A stretch of DNA of 64,000 nucleotides from Alphaproteobacteria bacterium (GCA_016783965.1 JADHVO010000004.1:1-64000), one strand, 5' to 3'. Counted from the first letter of the stretch, positions 8,315 to 17,826 are shown. Program-made: numbers and translations. The notes: generated from the letters alone by a model not told the origin.

Positions 8315-10344
8315 GCTGCGAGACCCCGGCCTTCCAGAAGCGCGTCGATCTTCGGGTCGCGGCCGCGGAACAGGTGGTAGGCTTCGGCGTAGTCGCGCGT
8401 GCCGCCGGCGGAATAGATGTAATCGTGCAGGCGTTTCGCCGTCGCGGGATCGAACACGTTTTTCGCTTCCTTGAACGCCTCGAAGCCGTCGGCGTCGAGA
8501 ACTTCCGACCACATGTAGGAGTAGTAGCCGGCGGAATAGCCGTCGCCCGCGAAGACGTGCTGGAAGTGCGGGCTTAAGTGCCGCATGACGATTTCCTTCG
8601 GCATGCCGATCCTGTCGAGCGAGGCTTGCTGGAATTTCGCGGGATCGATGTCGCCGGGATTTTCCAATGCGTGGTAGTCCATATCGACCAGCGCGGAGGC
8701 GAGGAATTCGACCGTCGCGAATCCCTTGTTGAAGTTGCGGGCCCTGTTGAGCTTTTCGATCAGCGCCTTCGGGATCGCCTTGCCGGTCTCGGCATGGATG
8801 GCGAAACGTTCCAGAACCTCGGGCGTGTCCATCCAGTGTTCGTAGATCTGCGACGGCAGTTCCACGAAATCGGTCGCAACGCTGGTGCCCGAAAGGCGCG
8901 GGTAGCGCACCTGGCTCAGCAGCCCGTGCAGCGCGTGGCCGAATTCGTGGAACAGGGTCTTGGCTTCGTCGAAGGAGAGCAGCGCGGGCTCGCCCTTGTT
9001 GAAGTTGCAGTTGTTCACGATCAGCGGGGTGACGGGCTTGCCCAGGTTCTCCTGGTCGCGGAACGATGACATCCAGGCGCCGCCGCGCTTGGAGCTGCGC
9101 GCGAAGTAGTCACCGTAGAACAGGCCGACGTGCCGGCCTTTGCGGCTCACTTCCCAGACGCGGACGTCGGGGTGATAGACCGGGATGTCCTTGCGTTCGG
9201 CGAAGTCGAGACCGAACAGGCGGTGCGCGGTGTCGAATGCCGCCGCGATCATCTTGTCGAGCTGGAAGTAGGGCATGACCTCGGCCTCGTCGAGGTCATA
9301 GCGTTCCTTGCGCAGCTTCTCGGCGTAGTAGCGCCAGTCCCACGCTTCGAGCGCGAAATTGCCGCCGGTTTCGGTGACGACCTTTTGCAGCGCGTCGCGT
9401 TCTTCGAGCGCGCGGCGGCGGGCGGGCACCCAGACGTCCTCCAGCAGCTTGCGCGCGGTTTCCGGCGACTTGGCCATTTTGTCGGCGAGCTTGAAGTGCG
9501 CGAAGGTCTTGTAGCCCAGCAGCTTCGCGCGTTCGGCGCGGAGCTTCACCATCTCCCGGATCAGCTCGGCGTTGTTGTGGTCGTTGGGGTTGTCGCCACG
9601 CGCGGTCCAGGCCTTGAACAGTTTTTCGCGCAGGTCGCGGTTGTCGGCGAAGCTGAGGATCGGCTCGACGGACGAGCGCGATGTCGTCACCGCGTAGGGC
9701 GCGTCGAGCTTGCGCTCCTTCGCGGTTTCGGCGGCGGCTTCCTTTGCGAAGTCCGGCACGCCGGCGAGGTCTCCTTCCGCGAGCGGCAGGACGTAGGCCT
9801 GTTCGTCCGCCAGAACGTTCTGGCCGAACTCGGTGCCCAGCGTCGCGAGGCGTTCGATGATTGTGGCCAGACGCTCCTTGTCAGCCCCCTGCACTTTCGC
9901 ACCGGCGCGCACGAAATCGAGCCAGTAGCGATCGAGCACACGCAGCGATTCCGCATCAAGGCCGAGCTTCGCCCCGTTCTGTTTCAGCGTATCGATGCGG
10001 GCGAAGAGCGGACCGTTCATGTGGATGTCGGTCCAGTGCTTCGCCATCACCGGCGCCATGGAGAGCTCGATCGCCTCGATATGCTCGTTGGTGTGCGAGG
10101 ATGCGAGGTTGTGGAACACCGACTCCACCCTGTTCAGCAGGCGGCCCGAGTCTTCGAGCGCGACGATCGTGTTTTCGAACGTCGGCGCGGCGGGATCGCT
10201 GGCGATCGCATGGATCTCGGCCAGATGCTCTTTCAGCGCGCGGTCATAGGCGGGGCGGAAGTGCTCGGGCTTGATCCTGTCGAAGGGCGGCGCCTCGAAC
10301 GGCGCGGTCCAGGGCTCGAAGAAGGGGTTGGTCATGGCAGCCAT
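8311..10344 (-). CDS. M3-family zinc metallopeptidase (Dcp/oligopeptidase A type)
   Basis: Cytoplasmic or periplasmic zinc peptidase of 677 residues, the usual size for Dcp and oligopeptidase A. The catalytic helix carries HEFGHALH near residue 465, with the downstream third ligand in the segment PSQIYEHWM. The long N-terminal helical region (ERLATLGTEFGQNVLADE) matches the M3 substrate-channel lid. No signal peptide is visible, so a cytoplasmic peptide-recycling role is most likely. The start could be 10344 or the ATG at 10335. It is the first gene of a four-gene overlapping operon. Confidence 0.92.
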   Translation of the reverse strand: MAAMTNPFFEPWTAPFEAPPFDRIKPEHFRPAYDRALKEHLAEIHAIASDPAAPTFENTIVALEDSGRLLNRVESVFHNLASSHTNEHIEAIELSMAPVMAKHWTDIHMNGPLFARIDTLKQNGAKLGLDAESLRVLDRYWLDFVRAGAKVQGADKERLATIIERLATLGTEFGQNVLADEQAYVLPLAEGDLAGVPDFAKEAAAETAKERKLDAPYAVTTSRSSVEPILSFADNRDLREKLFKAWTARGDNPNDHNNAELIREMVKLRAERAKLLGYKTFAHFKLADKMAKSPETARKLLEDVWVPARRRALEERDALQKVVTETGGNFALEAWDWRYYAEKLRKERYDLDEAEVMPYFQLDKMIAAAFDTAHRLFGLDFAERKDIPVYHPDVRVWEVSRKGRHVGLFYGDYFARSSKRGGAWMSSFRDQENLGKPVTPLIVNNCNFNKGEPALLSFDEAKTLFHEFGHALHGLLSQVRYPRLSGTSVATDFVELPSQIYEHWMDTPEVLERFAIHAETGKAIPKALIEKLNRARNFNKGFATVEFLASALVDMDYHALENPGDIDPAKFQQASLDRIGMPKEIVMRHLSPHFQHVFAGDGYSAGYYSYMWSEVLDADGFEAFKEAKNVFDPATAKRLHDYIYSAGGTRDYAEAYHLFRGRDPKIDALLEGRGLAA

Positions 10345-10374
10345 ATGTGAGGGACGAGCGATGATAGCAAGGAA

Positions 10375-10860
10375 TCAGTGATGCGGGAGTTTCCTGGGCG
10401 CCCGGTCGCCGAACCACCAGACCACGGAAGTAACCGCAACAAAAACGAGGCTATCGGCTACATAGGCGCGGTCGATGTCGCCCGGGTTCATCGCGAAGAA
10501 TGCGGCGGCGAGGAAACTCGTCAGCCCGATGGTGAGCGTGGGGCGGACCAGGGCGCGCACCGCGTTGACCCACGGATAGCCGGTGCCGATGGCGGCCTCC
10601 GCGTTGACCGACGCGGTGAGGCCGCCCCAGGAACCCTGGCTTTCGGCTACGCGGATTTCCTGCTCCGTTTCGGCGGCCTTGGCCTGCATCTGCAATTTGA
10701 GCAGATCGGTTTCGTGCACCCACTCGGCCTGCTTCTGGGTGAAGGCCTGTTTGGCTTCGAAATAGCCGAAGACCTTGGTCGCGAGATTACCGACGAGGCC
10801 GAAGAGGCCGCCGCTCGCGGCCGAGGCCCCGGCGCCTAAGAGATCCCCAAGGATGTCCAT
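10375..10860 (-). CDS. Three-transmembrane holin of the GTA release type
   Basis: A 161-residue membrane protein that would make holes in the inner membrane so that an endolysin reaches the wall. It has a Gly/Ala-rich N-terminal hydrophobic stretch (GAGASAASGGLFGLVGNLA), a charged coiled coil (FTQKQAEWVHETDLLKLQ) and two C-terminal helices (TLTIGLTSFLAAAFFAM and YVADSLVFVAVTSVVWWFG) ending in a basic GDRAPRK tail. This pattern, including NAVRALVRPTLT and the WWFGDR end, matches the holin family named for gene-transfer-agent release. It overlaps the endolysin gene by 25 bases. In R. capsulatus the equivalent lysis genes are unlinked to the GTA cluster; here they lie at its end. Confidence 0.8.
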   Translation of the reverse strand: MDILGDLLGAGASAASGGLFGLVGNLATKVFGYFEAKQAFTQKQAEWVHETDLLKLQMQAKAAETEQEIRVAESQGSWGGLTASVNAEAAIGTGYPWVNAVRALVRPTLTIGLTSFLAAAFFAMNPGDIDRAYVADSLVFVAVTSVVWWFGDRAPRKLPHH

Positions 10861-11261
10861 TTTGCTTTGCTCCTTTGTCCGTAGAACCAGCGCGCGGGAC
10901 GCGCGCGGGTGTCGAGATGCAGAAAGGTCTGGCCGAAGCCGAACCCGGTGAAACCGGCGAGATGTGCATTGCGCGCGAGGCGGGCCGGATCGTGGGCACC
11001 GAGCGCGATGTCGAAGGCGAGCTTCTTGTGCATGGAAAGCGGCGCGCCGCCGACGCGCGCATTGTGCAGCGCGCAGCGGTGGCCAGAGGTGATGTGCAAC
11101 GGGGCGCCGGTGGCGGCGCGCAGGCGTTCGAGGGCGTCGAGCGCCTCGGGCCAGACGAAAAGCTCGCCGCAGCATTTGCAGGCGATTTCATGAGGCTGAA
11201 AGTGCGGCCAACGGGCAGCATTCCACGCGCCCGTGGCCGTTAGGCCGGGAGAATAAGGCAT
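10836..11261 (-). CDS. M15-family peptidoglycan peptidase (endolysin)
   Basis: Zinc D,D-/L,D-peptidase of 141 residues that would cut peptidoglycan cross-links. The fold is marked by FQPHEIACKCCGE, then SGHRCALHNARVGGAPLSMH, AFDI and FLHLD, giving zinc ligands His78, Asp84 and His115. The gap between the first His and the Asp is one residue shorter than in the usual SxHxxGxAxD motif and the Gly is missing. There is no signal peptide, so release to the wall needs the adjacent holin. RcGTA uses a muramidase-type endolysin instead, so this is a different enzyme class in the same slot. Confidence 0.85.
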   Translation of the reverse strand: MPYSPGLTATGAWNAARWPHFQPHEIACKCCGELFVWPEALDALERLRAATGAPLHITSGHRCALHNARVGGAPLSMHKKLAFDIALGAHDPARLARNAHLAGFTGFGFGQTFLHLDTRARPARWFYGQRSKAKWTSLGIS

Positions 11262-11289
11262 TGTCGTCTCCGTAAGAGAGAGCTGTATT

Positions 11290-11955
11290 TCAGATGCCAG
11301 CGACCCGAGGCGGCGCCTGCGGTTTCAGGCGGGTCGGGTCCTTGAAGTAGATCGAGGTCGCGTACTGCCTGAACGACGCGGGGGCAAAACCAATGAAGTC
11401 GATGCGGTGCCAACCGCGCGCAGCTGCTTCGGTGGCAATAGGTGCAGAGGGCGGCGCGTCAGCGTTGTCGACGATGATCAGTCCGTCAGGCTTGGCGTGC
11501 GCAAATGCGGTCAATGCATTGGTAGACCGTCCCGACGGGCCGATGCCGCTACCGTCGTCGACAATGAGGATGTCGAACATTCGGCCTTCAATGCTCCGTG
11601 CGGAGTCCGCGGGCGAGCCCACCCGGTGCAGTGCGACCCGTGGTGAAACTTTCGGCTCGAGCTGAGCTAGAAAGGTTGGCGACGACTCAAGCGTCGTGAC
11701 CGAGCGCGCCCGTTGATCCCACCACAATGTGGATTGTCCGCCGCCAAATTCGAGTACGTCGGCACTCGAAAAGTCGAGTTGCGACAGATAGTAGATCGCC
11801 GGATAGGTGTACCAGGGCAGCGGCTGACCTTTCTGATCCACTGCACGGGAACCCATGGCGCTTCGAAAGTGACCTGTCGAAAAGGAAAACGATAACGGCG
11901 TCGCGAACCCGACAAGGAAGCGCAATCGTCTTTTTAGTGCGGGCGGCAGGTTCAT
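11290..11955 (-). CDS. SAM-dependent methyltransferase-like protein
   Basis: A 221-residue protein with a Rossmann-type nucleotide loop VLEFGGGQSTLWW, followed by acidic strand ends SVTTLESS and MFDILIVDDGSG and a late strand DGLIIVDNAD. This fits the FkbM/class I methyltransferase fold. The start at 11955 is preceded by a GGGGGG run at suitable spacing; the frame also has ATGs at 11961 and 11994. It lies between the GTA tail-end gene and the lysis pair on the same strand, separated by 42 and 28 bases, so it is probably co-transcribed. Substrate is unknown; glycan or surface-polymer modification is common for this type. Confidence 0.65.
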   Translation of the reverse strand: MNLPPALKRRLRFLVGFATPLSFSFSTGHFRSAMGSRAVDQKGQPLPWYTYPAIYYLSQLDFSSADVLEFGGGQSTLWWDQRARSVTTLESSPTFLAQLEPKVSPRVALHRVGSPADSARSIEGRMFDILIVDDGSGIGPSGRSTNALTAFAHAKPDGLIIVDNADAPPSAPIATEAAARGWHRIDFIGFAPASFRQYATSIYFKDPTRLKPQAPPRVAGI

Positions 11956-11997
11956 GGTCATTCCCCCCGTGCCAATATGGCATCGTGCAAGCAAAGC

Positions 11998-13353
11998 TCA
12001 ACCCGTGCGGTACCATGATGAGTTGGCGCCGCGGTAGGTGTATTCCGCGAAGGCTCCGGCAGCGAGTGTAGTCAGAGCCGCCGACAGGGTCTGGCCAGTG
12101 TTGGCCGCGAGGGTCAGAGCTGTGATCGCCTGCGATGATGCTATGCGGCAGACTTGGCCGTCTCTTGGATTGGGAGCCATGGTAATCGCGCCGGTGGCCA
12201 GCGTGGTGGCTGGATCGAGCAGGAGAAGTCCTGTTGCGTCAGGAATGGTGAGCGAAAAGCCGCTCGCAGGCGCTTGATAGAAGTAGGACAGGTCGACATA
12301 GGCGCCATAGGCCTGGAGGCGCTTGTCGTCCCACAATAGCAAGGCGTTGCTCTGCGTGGCGGTACCTGCCTGAGTAGTGGAGAGTGTGATGATCGTACCG
12401 TGCGCGGTGGCCGAGAAGTTCTCGACCGCGCGCATGCTGATCGCGGCATCACCGGGCCCGCTGAACCCAATGCCATCATGGCCGTAGTTTGCCCATGCCC
12501 CGAGGATGTCGTTCGCGGTGACGGCTATCGGCGTAGCGTTGCTGCCGTTGGTGCGACGCATGCGGATCGATCCGTTCGAGGCGTACACATCCCACGTCCA
12601 GGCCCGGCCGTTTGTGCTGTTGGCGATGGTGTGGAAGGCGGTGCCGGCGGGGGCGGTGGGACCGCTGGCTCCGGTCATGTTGATCGTCAGCGGGGCGTCC
12701 GGCGCGGCGGTGCCCAATCCGAGATAGCCGGTGGCCTTGTCGACGACGAGTGCGTCGACCCAGGACGCTCCGTCGGGCGACACCTTGAGGTGGAAATTGT
12801 CGTCTCCGCTGAGGCCGAGCTCGGCCCGGCCGGAATAGTTCGTCTGGCAGAGCAGCGAGGCGGTGTCGGCTGTTGCGTGCTTGTTGAGCCTGGCCTGGAC
12901 GCCGGCACCGGCGTTGTCGAACAGGACGGCGGCGGATTTGACCGCGAGCCTGTTGGTGGCGTCTGCGGTGGTGTTGACGCCGACGAGCGGGACGTTCTGG
13001 AGCGTGAGGATGGCGGCGTAGTCCAGCCAAGAGGCGCCGTCGAACACGATCAGCTTCTGCTCATCGGCGACGTAGAGCGAGAGGCCGGTGAACGGCGGGT
13101 AGAACCTCCAGGCGCCGTCGAGCGCGGCGGCGATCTTGCCGCTCTGGCCGGTCCACACGCCGGCGGCGGCGGCGTTCACCAGGTAGGCGTCGCCGTCGGC
13201 GGGGCTGGCCGGCGGCGCGGCGAGGTCGCGGTCGAGGACGCGGGCGTAGAGCAGCGCGTCGAGCTGCATCAGCGCTTCGTTATGGGTCACGTGTTTCTGC
13301 GCCTGTGCGGCGGCGAGCAACGGCATGCCGCTGCGCGGAGTGGTGTCTGTCAT
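11998..13353 (-). CDS. DUF2793 tail-associated protein
   Basis: A 451-residue protein whose first 110 residues carry the DUF2793 pattern: MPLLAAAQAQKHVTHNEAL, ALLYARVLDRDL, PADGDAYLV and a Trp-rich FYPPFTGLSLYV. In RcGTA-type clusters the gene after the TIM-barrel host-specificity protein encodes this family. The rest resembles phage tail-fibre or side-fibre sequence (VDKATGYLGLGTAAPDAPL, NANG-type repeats, Thr/Ala-rich beta strands), ending in a compact EYTYRGANSSWYRTG. It follows the megatron gene by 12 bases and probably forms a tail tip or fibre that contacts the host. Confidence 0.82.
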   Translation of the reverse strand: MTDTTPRSGMPLLAAAQAQKHVTHNEALMQLDALLYARVLDRDLAAPPASPADGDAYLVNAAAAGVWTGQSGKIAAALDGAWRFYPPFTGLSLYVADEQKLIVFDGASWLDYAAILTLQNVPLVGVNTTADATNRLAVKSAAVLFDNAGAGVQARLNKHATADTASLLCQTNYSGRAELGLSGDDNFHLKVSPDGASWVDALVVDKATGYLGLGTAAPDAPLTINMTGASGPTAPAGTAFHTIANSTNGRAWTWDVYASNGSIRMRRTNGSNATPIAVTANDILGAWANYGHDGIGFSGPGDAAISMRAVENFSATAHGTIITLSTTQAGTATQSNALLLWDDKRLQAYGAYVDLSYFYQAPASGFSLTIPDATGLLLLDPATTLATGAITMAPNPRDGQVCRIASSQAITALTLAANTGQTLSAALTTLAAGAFAEYTYRGANSSWYRTG

Positions 13354-13365
13354 GGATGTGATCCT

Positions 13366-16300
13366 TTAGGAGAAGATGATGGCGGCGGCGGCGGTGACGC
13401 CGGAGCCGAAGGCGGCGGAGCGTTGGGCGACGGCGAAGTGGAAGGGCGACGGCAGGCCCGAGGGAAAGTCGGCTGCAATCTGGACGGCGGTGTAGGCGGC
13501 GGTGGGCTCCGCGGTTGTGAGGGTGCGGATGACGAGGGCGGACGCGTCCAGGATGTCGACGTCGTAGCGTTCGGACTCTTCGGCGAGCGGGACGTCGGCT
13601 TGATCCCAGCTGTCGCCGGCGATCCGGGTGCGGCGGGTCCATGTGAGGACGAGGTCGCCGGCGCTGTTGTAGGTCGCGTTGAGATGCGTCGGCGCGACCG
13701 GGAACAGGCCGGTGGCGGCGAATTGCTGCTCTGATGTTTGCCACGATGAGTCCGAGAGCGGCCTGTTGGGCGGACCCCAGGCGTAGTGGAACGGGAGCGT
13801 GGCCTCGTTCTGGCTGAGCGCGAGCTGTTTCAGCGCACTGTCGAGAATGACCACGCGCGCGCCGGCGGGTACGGGGTTGCGCATCGCCGCTTCGGTCCCT
13901 TTCTGGCCGCGCAGGAGGCGGGTGAGCGTCCATTCGTCGGGCGCGGTGAGCGTGGCGGTGGCGAATTGGAGGACCTCCCATTCTCCCTCCGGGTTCTGAA
14001 GCGCGAGCGCGTTGGCGCCGCCGAGGACGGCGAGGTCGTCACGGGATGAGAGCGTACCGGCGTTGAGGCGGATGCGCAGTTCGTTGACGGTGTCCCAGCG
14101 CCAGAGTGGGCCGGAAAAGAAGCCGGCGGTGGTACGGCCGACGATGGCGGCTTTGGTCAGCGTGGTGTCGGGGGCGAAGCTGGAGTCGGTGGCGCTGCGC
14201 AGGATCGCGATGCTTCCGGGCCACGGGTCGGCATAAGCGGCGACGTGCGGCGACCACGCGACGTCGCTGTCGGTGAGCAGCGGCAGGTCAAGGAAGATAG
14301 CAAGCGCCCTGCCCGGCTGTGCGATGGATTGCATCTGGCCCGGCGCGCGGCCGGGGCCGCTGAGCGGTTCGTAGATGCTGGGATCGGTGGCGCAGGCTTC
14401 GATGCGGCGTTCGGTGCCGTCGTCGATTTGCGTCAGTCGCAAGCGGTGATCGCGATCGGCGGCGGTGAGCAGGACTTCATCGGCGACGTCGAGCGCGATG
14501 CGGCTGGGCGGCAGCGTGAAGACGGCGGTCTCGCGCATCGTCCACGCGTCCTGCAACAGGCGATCGCCGATGCCGACGGCCTGACCCTGGTCCATCACGA
14601 TGGGGAGGTTGGAGGTCGCGACGCGCTCGCTCAGCGTCGCGAGTCGGCGGGACTCGGTGCTCGCCTGGCGGTAGTCGGCATCGGCATCGATGTACTGGAT
14701 GCGCGAGGCGTTGGGCAGATCGGTTTCCTGGGCGCGGGTCAGCGTGAAGCCGAAGTTCGGTTCGTCGCCGGTGAGCGCGAGGTTCTGTTCGGTGAGCGGC
14801 GTTGCGTCTGTTTGGCCGCGCATGGTGAAGCGGATGATGCCCTGCGTTTCGGAGGCATCGAAGTGATAAGCGATGCCGAGCGGTTCGAGCGCGTCGCGCG
14901 TGCTCATGGTGCCGGTGACAGCGTAACCGGTGACGAGGCCGGTGAGCTGGCTCGCATCGATGTTGTCTTCATCGGCGATGGCGTTGACCAACGCGGGGAG
15001 CTGGACGCTGCCCAGGCGGCCGTTCAGCCAGTGGCCGAGGCGCCAGTTGGCGGCGTCGCCCCACACGTCGCTGCGCGACGGGAAGAACGGATAGGGGCGC
15101 GCGTCCCAGCACCAGACGTGGACGTTTTGGGTGTCGACCATGCGGCCGTCATAGTGCGGCGAGGCCGGGTTGTTGGCAGGGTCGTTCCAGAAGGCGAAGT
15201 GGGCTTCGAGAAAGCGGCGCTGGATCAGGTCGTCGCGTTCGCCGTTCGAGAAGTACGGCAGCGCGCCTTCGGACGATTTGGGATCGAAGAAAACGTTCGG
15301 CTGGTTGGCGCCCTTGTCGACGGCGGGGCAGCCGAGCTCGGTGAAGCAGATCGGTTTGGACCTGGCGATCCAGTCCGTCGGCGTGGCGGATTCGATGCCG
15401 GTGTGGCGGTCGTAGTGGGCGTTGCTCCACCAACTCCACAGATCCTTGGCGCGCCAGACCCAGGGCTTGCCCAGACCATCGGTGATGGGCGTTCGCGTGC
15501 CGGCGGCGCGGTCGGCGTCGCTGGCGTAGTACCAGTCGAAGTCCTCGCCAGATCTGATCGCGGCGGCGAGCGTGGCGGTGTCGTAGGTGGTGGCGTCGCG
15601 GTCGTCGGCGAGCGGGAGATAGTTGTCGATGCCGATGAAGTCGATGTTCGGGTCGCTCCACAGCGGGTCGAGGTTGAAGAGCAGCTTGCCGCCGCCGAGA
15701 TCGTGCTTGCTGTATTCGCTCCAGTCGGCGGCGTAGCCGAGCTTGGCGTGCGGGAGGATGGCGCGGACATCGGCGGCGAGGGTCTTGAGTGCGGCGACGG
15801 CGGGATAGGTGGCGGCGCTGTCGCGCACTCGGGTCAGGCCGCGCAATTCGGAACCGATCAGGAAGGCGTCGACTCCGCCGGCATCGGCGCAGAGCTGGGC
15901 GTAGTGCAGGATCATGGCGCGGTATTCGGTGAAGAACGTGGCGATCTGGGCTGCGGCGGCGGACGTGATATCGGGCGAGCCGGTGGTGCCGGGCGCGGGA
16001 TTGCAGGTGATGCGGCCGCGCCAGGGGAAGGCGGGTTGCGTGCCGGCGCCCGTGCAGGGATCGGTCAGTGTGTTGCCGGGCGCGATGTCCATGAAGACGA
16101 ACGGGCAGAACATCACGCGCAGGCCGCGCGCGGTGAGATTGGCGATGGCTTCGCGGATGCTCGCGTCGCCGGGCGTGCCGCCGTAGTTGGGGCGGCCTTC
16201 GGTCTGGCTCACGACATGGGCGCTGGTGCGGGTGTAGGTGCCGACGCTCCAGGTCTGCGGATAGGTCTCCTTCGCGGCGGTTTCGACGCCGGGGCGGATG

Positions 16301-17175
16301 GTGCAGTGGTCGGCGCGCAGGTCCGAGCCGAACCAGCCGACGACCAGCGAGACCGATTGCAGGTTGGGCGCGAGCGCCTGGAGCTCGTCGAGCGAGGCGT
16401 CCAGGTCGGAGACGCCGGCGGCGTTGTGCGCGTTCTGCGAAGCGGTGGCACCTTCGCCGTCGTCTTCCGTGACGATGGTGTCGGAGTAGCAGAACTCACC
16501 GGCGCCAGGGATCAGCGCCACACCCGTCAGCGCGGTTTCGAGCGCGCCCTCCTCCGCCAGCGTGTGGAAGATTTCGAACTGGAGCTGCGGGATGCGGTTG
16601 CCGAAATCGGCTACGGCCAAGTCCTCAAACACGACATAGGCGAGGCCGCGGAAGGCGGGGGCATTGTCCTCGCCCTCGATGGTGGCGATCAGCGGATCGG
16701 GCGTTTGGGTTTCGCTGCCGTCGTGGAAGCGCAGGGTGAAGCGCGAGCTGTCGATCAGTGTGCCGTTGGCCCAGATACGGCCGACGCGTGTCGCGCGCTC
16801 GCACAAGCCGACGGCGAAGGAGATCGAGTAGGCGAAATCGGTCTCGGACGTGCCGGGCGTGGCGAAGCCTTTGCCGGTGCCGGTAGTGCTCTGCGTCTCC
16901 CTGAAGCGCGAGGCCCAGATGAGCTGGCCCGCGGCGCGGGTGCGGCCATAGAGGCGCGGGATCGGCGCGCCCTCGGTCGAAGCCTGGATGTTGGTGTCGG
17001 TGAGCCGCGGGCCGGTGCGGTGGCGGGCGGGCGCGATGGCCGAGTCGATCTCCGAGCCGGCGAAGGCGCCGAGTGCGCCACCGAGTTGCGCACCGGAGAT
17101 ACCGAGGAACGTGCCGGCGCCGAACAGCGACGAGCCAAGGCCCGTCCCGGCGACGCCGAGGATGAGGGATGCCAT
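13366..17175 (-). CDS. GTA/phage TIM-barrel host-specificity (megatron) protein
   Basis: A 1269-residue baseplate protein equivalent to RcGTA gp15. The N-terminal 60 residues are hydrophobic and Gly-rich (LGISGAQLGGALGAFAG), then a phage-tail adaptor region (GAPIPRLYGRTRAAGQLIW). Residues about 430-720 form the GTA TIM-barrel (LRVMFCPFVFMD, FLIGSELRGLTRVRD, IDFIGIDNYLPLADD, PICFTELGCPAVDKG). The C-terminal half has tail-3 and fibronectin-like strands (LTWTRRTRIAGDSW). I chose ATG 17175, after AGAGAAAG. A terminator lies just upstream at 17231-17261, so this gene must be reached by read-through or its own promoter. Confidence 0.93.
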   Translation of the reverse strand: MASLILGVAGTGLGSSLFGAGTFLGISGAQLGGALGAFAGSEIDSAIAPARHRTGPRLTDTNIQASTEGAPIPRLYGRTRAAGQLIWASRFRETQSTTGTGKGFATPGTSETDFAYSISFAVGLCERATRVGRIWANGTLIDSSRFTLRFHDGSETQTPDPLIATIEGEDNAPAFRGLAYVVFEDLAVADFGNRIPQLQFEIFHTLAEEGALETALTGVALIPGAGEFCYSDTIVTEDDGEGATASQNAHNAAGVSDLDASLDELQALAPNLQSVSLVVGWFGSDLRADHCTIRPGVETAAKETYPQTWSVGTYTRTSAHVVSQTEGRPNYGGTPGDASIREAIANLTARGLRVMFCPFVFMDIAPGNTLTDPCTGAGTQPAFPWRGRITCNPAPGTTGSPDITSAAAAQIATFFTEYRAMILHYAQLCADAGGVDAFLIGSELRGLTRVRDSAATYPAVAALKTLAADVRAILPHAKLGYAADWSEYSKHDLGGGKLLFNLDPLWSDPNIDFIGIDNYLPLADDRDATTYDTATLAAAIRSGEDFDWYYASDADRAAGTRTPITDGLGKPWVWRAKDLWSWWSNAHYDRHTGIESATPTDWIARSKPICFTELGCPAVDKGANQPNVFFDPKSSEGALPYFSNGERDDLIQRRFLEAHFAFWNDPANNPASPHYDGRMVDTQNVHVWCWDARPYPFFPSRSDVWGDAANWRLGHWLNGRLGSVQLPALVNAIADEDNIDASQLTGLVTGYAVTGTMSTRDALEPLGIAYHFDASETQGIIRFTMRGQTDATPLTEQNLALTGDEPNFGFTLTRAQETDLPNASRIQYIDADADYRQASTESRRLATLSERVATSNLPIVMDQGQAVGIGDRLLQDAWTMRETAVFTLPPSRIALDVADEVLLTAADRDHRLRLTQIDDGTERRIEACATDPSIYEPLSGPGRAPGQMQSIAQPGRALAIFLDLPLLTDSDVAWSPHVAAYADPWPGSIAILRSATDSSFAPDTTLTKAAIVGRTTAGFFSGPLWRWDTVNELRIRLNAGTLSSRDDLAVLGGANALALQNPEGEWEVLQFATATLTAPDEWTLTRLLRGQKGTEAAMRNPVPAGARVVILDSALKQLALSQNEATLPFHYAWGPPNRPLSDSSWQTSEQQFAATGLFPVAPTHLNATYNSAGDLVLTWTRRTRIAGDSWDQADVPLAEESERYDVDILDASALVIRTLTTAEPTAAYTAVQIAADFPSGLPSPFHFAVAQRSAAFGSGVTAAAAIIFS

Positions 17176-17230
17176 GTGTTGGTCTTTCTCTTTGCGCAAG
17201 CGCGCTGGCCGGCTGGGTCAGGCCCGGCCC

Positions 17231-17261
17231 AAAGAAAAACGGCGGCCGATGAGGGCCGCCG
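17231..17261 (-). terminator. Rho-independent terminator after the TPR genes
   Basis: On the minus strand CGGCGGCC and GGCCGCCG (8-bp arms, 6-base loop, 17240-17261) are followed by TTTTTCTTT (17239-17231). It lies 26 bases past the stop of the last TPR gene and 56 bases before the megatron start, so it separates the TPR block from the GTA genes downstream. Confidence 0.8.
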
Positions 17262-17286
17262 TGGGGTGGTTTGATGCCGTCGAGAA

Positions 17287-17826
17287 TCAGGGCTTTCCGA
17301 GCCGTTGCCGCGCGAGCGCGAGGTCAGCTTGGGCCTGAGTGTTGTTGGGATCGAGCTGCAACGCTGCGGTGTCGTCTGCGATCGCTTTCTGCGGCTCGCC
17401 ATGCGCGATGTGTACGGCGCCACGAGCAACGAGAGCCGGTACCCAGCCGGGACGGAGCTCAAGCACACGATCGAGATCGGTGATGGCGACTTCGAGCTTG
17501 TCCATGCCGCTCGCCACCACCGCGTGGTTGTACCAGGCATCCGGGTTGCGCGGCTGCGCCTGCGTCGCGGCGTCGTAGTCGGCGAGCGCGCCAAGGAGCT
17601 GCTTGAGACCAAGATGCGCTTGTGCGCGCAGCATCAGCGCCAACGCCTTGTTCTGCGGGCTCAGATTGTAGCCGGCGTTCAGGTACCAGGTACATGCAGC
17701 GACCGCCGACTCGCCCTCGCCAGTGCGGCATTCTCGGAACTTGTCGGAGACGCTATCGGCGTTAGCTAGCGGACTGACCGCGAAAGCCACCAGCGCCGCT
17801 GCAGCATACAGACTGCGTGTCTTCAT
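17287..17826 (-). CDS. Secreted TPR protein, 179 residues
   Basis: Signal peptide MKTRSLYAAAALVAFAVSPL with cleavage after NADA-like residues, then four tetratricopeptide-type helical pairs (ALMLRAQAHLGLKQLLGALA, AWYNHAVVASGMDKLEVAI, PALVARGAVHIAHGEPQKAI, ending QADLALARQRLGKP). A paired Cys motif CRTGEGESAVAAC lies near residue 34, similar to the CAHGDGGDVQIAAC of the 19.2-kb paralogue. TPRs mediate protein contacts, so this is a periplasmic adaptor of unknown partner. Its ATG overlaps the stop of the TonB-TPR gene (ATGA). It is followed by a strong terminator. Confidence 0.8.
   Translation of the reverse strand: MKTRSLYAAAALVAFAVSPLANADSVSDKFRECRTGEGESAVAACTWYLNAGYNLSPQNKALALMLRAQAHLGLKQLLGALADYDAATQAQPRNPDAWYNHAVVASGMDKLEVAITDLDRVLELRPGWVPALVARGAVHIAHGEPQKAIADDTAALQLDPNNTQAQADLALARQRLGKP

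Noticed and set aside
9130..10350. A 406-codon plus-strand frame opposite the M3 peptidase
   Set aside because: Antisense shadow; the minus-strand HEFGHALH enzyme is unambiguous.
14245..17274. A 1009-codon plus-strand open frame opposite the TIM-barrel gene
   Set aside because: It is the GC-rich shadow of the minus-strand megatron gene: protein composition is Gly/Arg/Ala-biased without domains, and the minus-strand frame has clear family motifs.
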